Assembly: GCA_002068205.1 (NCBI GenBank)
Contig: MVZB01000222.1
Span: forward strand, 1 to 5,576
Origin: a candidate division BRC1 bacterium ADurb.BinA292
GTDB taxonomy: Bacteria; Sumerlaeota; Sumerlaeia; MVZB01
DNA: 5,576 nucleotides
Direction of reading: 5' to 3'
Below, in pieces: positions 1-3,974 of this stretch (the first letter of the stretch is position 1; each line of letters begins with the position of its first letter). Both the position numbers and the translations under genes were made by a program. The notes below the pieces were generated by a model that worked only from the letters and a program-made list of their open reading frames with translations, was not told the origin of the DNA and ran no database searches.

Positions 1-662
1 CGGTCACCTACTCCCCCGCGCTGCTGGGCCTGCCCGAGGATAAACGCAACCACCGCGCCGCCGCCGTCGAGCCGGCCCGCAGCCAGCCCGTCCCCGACAC
101 GCTGAACCTCTCCACCCACAGCCTCCTCGGCGTGCTTTCGACCGAACCCGATCCCGATCGGCGCTGGCGCATGATCGAGCCCAACCTGATGCTCGGCCGC
201 CCCGAGCGCAACTACCCCCTCATCCTCAACTATCCCGAGCTGATCGCCGAGCGGACCCGCGACTGGCCGCCCCCCCGCCTCAAGGCCGCGTTCGGCAACC
301 AGCCCGGCTCCGTCCTGATCGGCATCATGGAACACTGGAGCCTGAACCAGATTCTGGCGGTCGCCGAGGATAACGCCGAATCGCAGCGCATCATCGAATG
401 GGTACGCGAGCATGAAATCGCCCGCCTGCTCAAACTGGATACCAAAGAGGAGCCCACCTCGGCCGAGGCCGCCCGCCGCATCCTGCGCGTCGACCGCAAC
501 GCCGATGCCCGGATGATCCGCAAGGTCTGGCGCACGCTGCTCCACACGCTTAACGCCGACCTCGGCCGCCAGGAGGAACGCGCCATCCACCGGCGCAAGG
601 ATGAAATCGCCAAACACCTGCAAGTCGCCCGCGACGTCCTCATGCGGTCGAGCCATCCGTAG
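1..662 (+). CDS. Hypothetical protein with a C-terminal degenerate J-like domain (5'-truncated)
   Basis: The frame whose first complete codon is at base 3 is open from the window edge to TAG at 660-662, giving 219 visible residues; the true start lies upstream. A GTG at 132 is an in-frame codon, not a convincing start, because the frame continues upstream without a stop. The first ~45 residues are Pro/Ala-rich and look like a linker. The middle is helical and charged. The last ~62 residues (459-644) follow the J-domain pattern: AARRILRV resembles the usual helix I 'ILGV', DARMIRKVWRTLL resembles helix II, and KDEIAKHLQVARDVL resembles helix III. At the HPD position there is Asn-Ala-Asp (552-560), so DnaK stimulation is not expected. 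No signal peptide or membrane segment is visible. I do not recognise the family; the J-like reading is inferred from the pattern and is moderately secure. Confidence 0.8.
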   Translation, partial: VTYSPALLGLPEDKRNHRAAAVEPARSQPVPDTLNLSTHSLLGVLSTEPDPDRRWRMIEPNLMLGRPERNYPLILNYPELIAERTRDWPPPRLKAAFGNQPGSVLIGIMEHWSLNQILAVAEDNAESQRIIEWVREHEIARLLKLDTKEEPTSAEAARRILRVDRNADARMIRKVWRTLLHTLNADLGRQEERAIHRRKDEIAKHLQVARDVLMRSSHP

Positions 663-690
663 CCAACCCCCGAAAACCCGTTTCGTTCCA

Positions 691-718
691 TCGGATCTGA
701 CCGATCCGTCCGATCCGA
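691..718 (+). repeat. Small inverted and direct repeats downstream of the first gene
   Basis: TCGGATC (691-697) is the exact reverse complement of GATCCGA (712-718), with a 14-base loop. CGGATC (692-697) can instead pair with GATCCG (703-708). CCGATCCG occurs twice in tandem, at 701-708 and 710-717. No T-run follows, so a factor-dependent end or transcript-stabilising hairpin is possible; an intrinsic terminator is not supported. Confidence 0.4.
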
Positions 719-771
719 AGGATTTCGTCGACTCTTCCTTCAGTCACCGTCGTTTTTCGCCGAAATGATAT

Positions 772-799
772 TTGACAGCGCGACGCCGTATGCTATGCT
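772..799 (+). promoter_or_regulatory. Sigma-70-type promoter for rpmG
   Basis: A perfect TTGACA at 772-777 is followed 16 bases later by TATGCT at 794-799. TG at 791-792, one base before the hexamer, makes this an extended -10. Transcription would begin near 805-807, leaving a leader of about 60 bases before rpmG. The surrounding stretch is AT-richer than the genes, which fits a promoter. A shifted TATGCT at 789-794 has only 11 bases of spacing and is less likely. Confidence 0.7.
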
Positions 800-868
800 A
801 TGGCGTCCCTGTTTGGGGGTGCGGCCGAGCTGCATGAAGAGTCCTCCTCCCCCGGAGTGTATCGTCCG

Positions 869-1051
869 ATGGCCAAGCAACAGAACCGAGTCCAGGTGAT
901 TATGGAGTGCACCGAGTGCCGCCATAGCGGGCAACCGGGCGTCTCGCGCTACGTCACCACCAAGAACCGCCGCACGACGACCAGCCGCGTCGAGCTGAAG
1001 AAATACTGCAAGTTTGAGCGCAAGCACACGCTGCACCGCGAAGTAAAATAG
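869..1051 (+). CDS. rpmG: 50S ribosomal protein L33 (bL33)
   Basis: A 60-residue protein of normal L33 size, a small component of the large ribosomal subunit near the E-site region. The family pattern is clear: an N-terminal VQVIMECTEC strand, a SRYVTTKNRR turn, VELKKYC, and a KHTLHREVK tail. The short SGQPGV insertion before SRY recalls cyanobacterial, plastid and some other bacterial L33 versions. Cysteines are C14, C17 and C47. The fourth zinc-ligand position of Cys-type L33 (CxxC...CxxC) is Glu50, so the zinc site looks incomplete. The frame is open upstream to 800, but ATG 869 gives the normal family N-terminus (MAK). GGAG at 854-857 lies 11 bases upstream, a slightly long spacing. The gene has its own promoter and is followed by a terminator, so it is probably monocistronic. 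Confidence 0.95.
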   Translation: MAKQQNRVQVIMECTECRHSGQPGVSRYVTTKNRRTTTSRVELKKYCKFERKHTLHREVK

Positions 1052-1097
1052 CCGGCTCGAATCCCGCGACCCCGCCCGGTCGCGATTCGACGCCGGC
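1051..1097 (+). other. Long GC-rich stem-loop directly after rpmG
   Basis: Starting at the last base of the rpmG stop codon, the segment folds into a nearly continuous hairpin. GCCGGC (1051-1056) pairs with GCCGGC (1092-1097), TCGAAT (1057-1062) with ATTCGA (1085-1090), and CGCGACC (1065-1071) with GGTCGCG (1078-1084). There is a 6-base loop, a one-base bulge at 1091 and a two-base bulge at 1063-1064. No T-run follows. It may protect the rpmG mRNA 3' end or work with the terminator hairpin just downstream. Confidence 0.7.
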
Positions 1098-1105
1098 CTG
1101 CCCGC

Positions 1106-1144
1106 AACCCCCGGATTCGCCCCGCGCGCCGGGGGTTCTTATTT
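1106..1144 (+). terminator. Rho-independent terminator between rpmG and ilvN
   Basis: AACCCCCGG (1106-1114) is the exact reverse complement of CCGGGGGTT (1129-1137), a 9-bp stem with a 14-base loop. It runs straight into a T-rich tail, TTCTTATTT, at 1136-1144. It should end rpmG transcription. It sits only 55 bases before the ilvN start codon. Confidence 0.85.
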
Positions 1145-1185
1145 GGACCCCGTCCATTCGCTCCTTCAGTTGACCCTCGTTTCGG

Positions 1186-1191
1186 AAAGGA
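1186..1191 (+). promoter_or_regulatory. Ribosome binding site of ilvN
   Basis: AAAGGA lies 8 bases before the ATG at 1200. This spacing supports ATG 1200 over the in-frame TTG at 1143, which overlaps the terminator tail. Confidence 0.7.
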
Positions 1192-1199
1192 CCCTCGCC

Positions 1200-1730
1200 A
1201 TGGCCAACGCGCAACCGGTTCAGCACCTGATTTCCTGTCTGGTGGAAAATCACCCCGGCGTCCTGGCGCGCATCAGCGGCATGTTCTCCGCCCGCGCCTT
1301 CAACATCGAATCGCTCGCCGTCGGCACCACCGCCGACCCCACGATCTCCCGCATCACCATCGCCGTCCCCGGCGATCCCGGCATCCTGGAGCAGATCATC
1401 AAACAACTGGCCAAGATCATCGATGTGATCCACGTCGAGGATATCAGCGAAACCGATCACGTCGAGCGCGAACTGATGCTGATCAAGGTCAACTGCGAGG
1501 GGCGCAACCGCTCCGAGATCATGCAGATCTGCGACATCTTCCGCGCCCGCATCGTCGACGTCCACTCCGACTGCCTGATCATCGAGGTCAGCGGCACCTT
1601 GAACAAGAACGAGGCGATTCTGCGCCTCTTCCAGCCCTTTGGTATACTGGAAATGACGCGTACGGGACGGGTGGCCCTGCACCGGGGACCGCGCCGCCTG
1701 GAACTGCCGGCGGTGGAGGCCGAGGGATAA
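1200..1730 (+). CDS. ilvN: Acetolactate synthase small (regulatory) subunit
   Basis: A 176-residue protein of typical size for the small subunit of acetolactate (acetohydroxyacid) synthase, cytoplasmic, which activates the catalytic subunit and confers feedback inhibition. Residues ~8-82 are an ACT domain with the family signature from ENHPGVLARISGMFS to FNIESL, followed by DPTISRITI. Residues ~85-165 match the C-terminal domain, with HVERELMLIKV, an IFRARIVDV segment and an FGILEMTRTGRVAL end. N17, G20 and N35 line up with E. coli IlvH N11, G14 and N29, residues linked to valine binding, so valine inhibition is likely. ATG 1200 is chosen because of its RBS and because it gives the normal N-terminus. 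The gene lies 81 bases upstream of ilvB, the reverse of the usual large-then-small order. This could be called ilvH; the symbol choice is conventional. Confidence 0.96.
   Translation: MANAQPVQHLISCLVENHPGVLARISGMFSARAFNIESLAVGTTADPTISRITIAVPGDPGILEQIIKQLAKIIDVIHVEDISETDHVERELMLIKVNCEGRNRSEIMQICDIFRARIVDVHSDCLIIEVSGTLNKNEAILRLFQPFGILEMTRTGRVALHRGPRRLELPAVEAEG
1640..1648 (+). promoter_or_regulatory. Candidate extended -10 promoter inside ilvN, directed at ilvB
   Basis: TGGTATACT gives an extended -10 motif (TG, one base, TATACT) about 164 bases before the ilvB start. No good -35 box is seen, but extended -10 promoters can do without one. TATACT includes an in-frame ATA isoleucine codon, the only one I found scanning ilvN and ilvB by hand. 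That hints the bases may be kept for a non-coding reason. Confidence 0.35.
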
Positions 1731-1798
1731 TGCGCCTCCAATACCTCTTGCCCGAAAGCCCCCTTGAACTTCGCATAACCCGTCTTGCTTGATCCGAT

Positions 1799-1804
1799 GG
1801 AGGA
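1799..1804 (+). promoter_or_regulatory. Strong ribosome binding site of ilvB
   Basis: GGAGGA, a near-perfect Shine-Dalgarno sequence, ends 7 bases before ATG 1812. It overlaps the other in-frame ATG at 1797 and so rules that start out. It also outranks TTG 1785 and the internal ATG 1914. Confidence 0.85.
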
Positions 1805-1811
1805 ACCCACG

Positions 1812-3713
1812 ATGATTTCCAGATCCCCGCTTCAGCACGCCACCGCCCGCCACGATGCCGGCGGCTCACCCATCCGCCAGCTCCGCACCGACCACAAACT
1901 GGCCGGCCAGTCGATGACCGGCGCCGAGATGATCATTCAGGTCCTCGCCGATGAGGGCGTCGATACGGTTTTCGGCTACAGCGGCGGGGCGATTCTGCCC
2001 ACCTACGACGCCATCTTCCGCTTCAACCGCGCCGCCGAGGAAAAGGGCGAGCCCAACATCCGCCTGGTCGTCCCCGCCAACGAACAGGGCGCCGGCTTCA
2101 TGGCCGCCGGCTACGCCCGCGCCAGCGGCCGCGTCGGCGTCTTCCTCGTCACCTCCGGCCCCGGCGCCACCAACTGCGTCACCCCCATCCGCGACTGCAT
2201 GGCCGACTCTGTCCCCGTCGTCATGATCAGCGGCCAGGTCCCCCGCGCCGCGATGGGCACCGACGCCTTCCAGGAAGCGCCCGTCTTCAACATCATGAGC
2301 GCCTGCGCCAAGCACGTCTTCCTCGTCTCCGACCCCGAGGAGCTGGAAGCCACCATCCGCACCGCGTTCGAGATCGCCCGCACCGGCCGGCCCGGGCCGG
2401 TCGTTATCGACGTCCCCAAGGACGTCCAGAACTGGTCCGGCACGTTCATCGGCGGCGGACTGCTCGATTTCCGCGGCTACAATCACCGGCTCGAGCAGTT
2501 GCGCCGGCGCCATGTGACCGAAGAGCAGGGCCGCGCCTTCTTCAACATGCTCCTCCACAGCGAGCGGCCGCTGGTCTATGCCGGGGGCGGCGTCATCAAC
2601 AGCAACGGCGCCGAACAACTGACCGAATTCTGCAAGACCTTCGGCATCCCCGTCGTCACGACGCTGATGGGCATCGGCTCGATCGATACCGCCGATCCGC
2701 TCGCGCTCCATATGCTCGGCATGCACGGCACCGCCTCGGCCAACTACGCCGTTGAGGACTGCGACTTCCTCATCGCCGTCGGGTCGCGCTTCGACGATCG
2801 CGTCGCCGGCAAGGTCCAGGAGTTCGCCCCCAACGCCCGCTGCCTTGCCCACATCGATATCGACGCGGCCGAAATCGGCAAGGTCAAGCAGGTCACCTGG
2901 TCGTTCGTCGGCGACGCGCGCACCGGACTGAGCGATCTGCTCGAACTGGGCCGCCGGCTCAAGTTCAACAAGGATTTCGCCCCCTGGCGCGAGCACGTGC
3001 TTAAACTCAAGGAACACTATCGCCTCAACTTCGACCGCGACAGCGAGCTGATCCAGCCGCAATACGTCATCGAATGCCTCAACCGCCTGACCCGCGGCGA
3101 GGCCATCATCACCACCGGCGTCGGCCAACACCAGATGTGGGCCGCGCAGTATTTCGACTTCGCCCATCCGCGCCACTGGCTCACCTCGGGCAGCATGGGC
3201 ACGATGGGCTTCGGCCTGCCCGCCGCCATCGGCGCCCAGTTCGCCTGCCCCGAGAAGATGGTCATCGACGTCGACGGCGACGGCAGTCTGCGGATGAACC
3301 TGGGCGAAATGGAAACCGTCACCACCTACAACCTGCCGGTCAAAATCCTGCTGCTCAACAACCTCGGCGACGGCATGGTCCGTCAGTGGCAGAAGAGCTA
3401 CTTCATGAACCGCTTCTCCGGCTCCGACAAATCGCTCCACCGCAAGGATTTCGTTAAGGCCGCTGAGGCCGACGGGTTTGAGTTCGCCCGCCGGCTCGAC
3501 CGCAAGCAGGACACCGAGGCCGTGCTCAAAGCCTTCGTCGAGGCCTCCGGTCCCGCCTTCCTCGAGGTCATGATCGACCCCGATGCCTGCGTCTTCCCGA
3601 TGGTCGGACCCGGCATGAGCTACAAGGAGATGGTCACGGGCGACTGGATTCCCAAGCGCGAAGCACCGGCCAAACCGGTCGTTTCCGAAGTCGAAATGCC
3701 CGATCTGTTCTAA
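1812..3713 (+). CDS. ilvB: Acetolactate synthase large (catalytic) subunit
   Basis: A 633-residue ThDP- and FAD-dependent enzyme that condenses two pyruvates to acetolactate, or pyruvate with 2-oxobutyrate, in branched-chain amino acid synthesis. The N-terminal ThDP domain (~35-205) has GYSGGAILP, the catalytic Glu91 in ANEQGAG, and VTSGPGATN. The central FAD-binding domain (~225-365) has VYAGGGV and GSRFDDRVAGK. The C-terminal ThDP domain (~420-600) has GVGQHQMWAAQ, LTSGSMGTMGFGLPAA and the metal/ThDP motif from G489-D490-G491-S492 to N516-N517, then GMVRQWQ with W526 at the herbicide-site Trp. Oddities: Asn90 in place of the usual His before the catalytic Glu, a charged insertion of about 12 residues just before that segment, a 34-residue N-terminal extension, and a C-terminal tail rich in Pro, Val and acidic residues. 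It is longer than the usual 550-600 residues. The start is fixed by GGAGGA. It is probably co-transcribed with ilvN. Confidence 0.97.
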   Translation: MISRSPLQHATARHDAGGSPIRQLRTDHKLAGQSMTGAEMIIQVLADEGVDTVFGYSGGAILPTYDAIFRFNRAAEEKGEPNIRLVVPANEQGAGFMAAGYARASGRVGVFLVTSGPGATNCVTPIRDCMADSVPVVMISGQVPRAAMGTDAFQEAPVFNIMSACAKHVFLVSDPEELEATIRTAFEIARTGRPGPVVIDVPKDVQNWSGTFIGGGLLDFRGYNHRLEQLRRRHVTEEQGRAFFNMLLHSERPLVYAGGGVINSNGAEQLTEFCKTFGIPVVTTLMGIGSIDTADPLALHMLGMHGTASANYAVEDCDFLIAVGSRFDDRVAGKVQEFAPNARCLAHIDIDAAEIGKVKQVTWSFVGDARTGLSDLLELGRRLKFNKDFAPWREHVLKLKEHYRLNFDRDSELIQPQYVIECLNRLTRGEAIITTGVGQHQMWAAQYFDFAHPRHWLTSGSMGTMGFGLPAAIGAQFACPEKMVIDVDGDGSLRMNLGEMETVTTYNLPVKILLLNNLGDGMVRQWQKSYFMNRFSGSDKSLHRKDFVKAAEADGFEFARRLDRKQDTEAVLKAFVEASGPAFLEVMIDPDACVFPMVGPGMSYKEMVTGDWIPKREAPAKPVVSEVEMPDLF

Positions 3714-3727
3714 CCCCGTCCCTTCAG

Positions 3728-3791
3728 TCCCTCGTCCTTCGTCCCTCGCGATCGACAAGAATGACGATCGCACACGGAGAAGGACGAGGGA
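3728..3791. repeat. Symmetric interrupted inverted repeat after ilvB
   Basis: TCCCTCGTCCTTC (3728-3740) is the exact reverse complement of GAAGGACGAGGGA (3779-3791). Nested inside, GCGATCG (3748-3754) pairs exactly with CGATCGC (3765-3771). The two stems are separated by 7 unpaired bases on each side and capped by a 10-base loop, all sharing one centre. It begins 14 bases after the ilvB stop. No T-run follows on the + strand, so it may be an RNA-stabilising hairpin, a factor-dependent end, or a small dispersed palindromic repeat. Confidence 0.75.
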
Positions 3792-3897
3792 TGAAACATT
3801 CTACTCAGCTCGCTCAAATACGTCTCTCGGCCTCGGCTCTCGAATACCCGTCACTTTTGTCCCCACTCCTCCCGTTTCCCTCTGGCCGATGGCGAAT

Positions 3898-3918
3898 CAA
3901 ACCGGTTTGGCCTAGAAT
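3898..3918 (+). promoter_or_regulatory. Candidate operator palindrome plus -10 box upstream of copA
   Basis: CAAACCGGTTTG (3898-3909) is a perfect 12-bp palindrome. Four bases later is TAGAAT (3913-3918), one mismatch from the -10 consensus. No good -35 is found at 17 bases (TGGCGA, 3890-3895) or at the 19-20 bases expected for MerR-type promoters. A second, C/G-run dyad (CCCCGGGG, 3934-3941) lies just downstream of the predicted start. A repressor or activator site for the copper gene is plausible, but no known regulator box is matched. Confidence 0.4.
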
Positions 3919-3974
3919 GGAATCGTCGCGTCCCCCCGGGGCGGAACGACCATCACCGAACCGGAATCCGATCG

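Noticed and set aside
800..868. Upstream extension of rpmG by 23 residues
   Set aside because: The extension would start within the promoter, before the likely transcription start. L33 proteins begin with the MAK-type N-terminus found at 869.
663..868. Possible tRNA or small RNA gene in the gap before rpmG
   Set aside because: No cloverleaf, CCA end or T-arm GTTC pattern was found. The hairpins are short and the rest is explained by promoter and leader.
1785..1811. TTG 1785 or ATG 1797 as the ilvB start
   Set aside because: The near-perfect GGAGGA at 1799-1804 overlaps ATG 1797 and is ideally spaced for ATG 1812.
954..1853. 299-residue - strand frame spanning rpmG, ilvN and the start of ilvB
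   Set aside because: It runs across two genes, a terminator and a ribosome binding site on the other strand, and has the composition of a shadow frame.
2387..2400. Perfect 14-bp palindrome CCGGCCCGGGCCGG within ilvB
   Set aside because: It encodes the conserved TGRPGPVV motif of the enzyme; Gly, Arg and Pro codons in GC-rich DNA make such a palindrome readily by chance.
1866..3773. Long open frame of 635 residues on the - strand opposite ilvB
   Set aside because: It is the mirror of a GC-rich gene with strong third-position C. Its product is low-complexity Gly/Ala/Val/Asp sequence with no family motif, and ilvB is certain.
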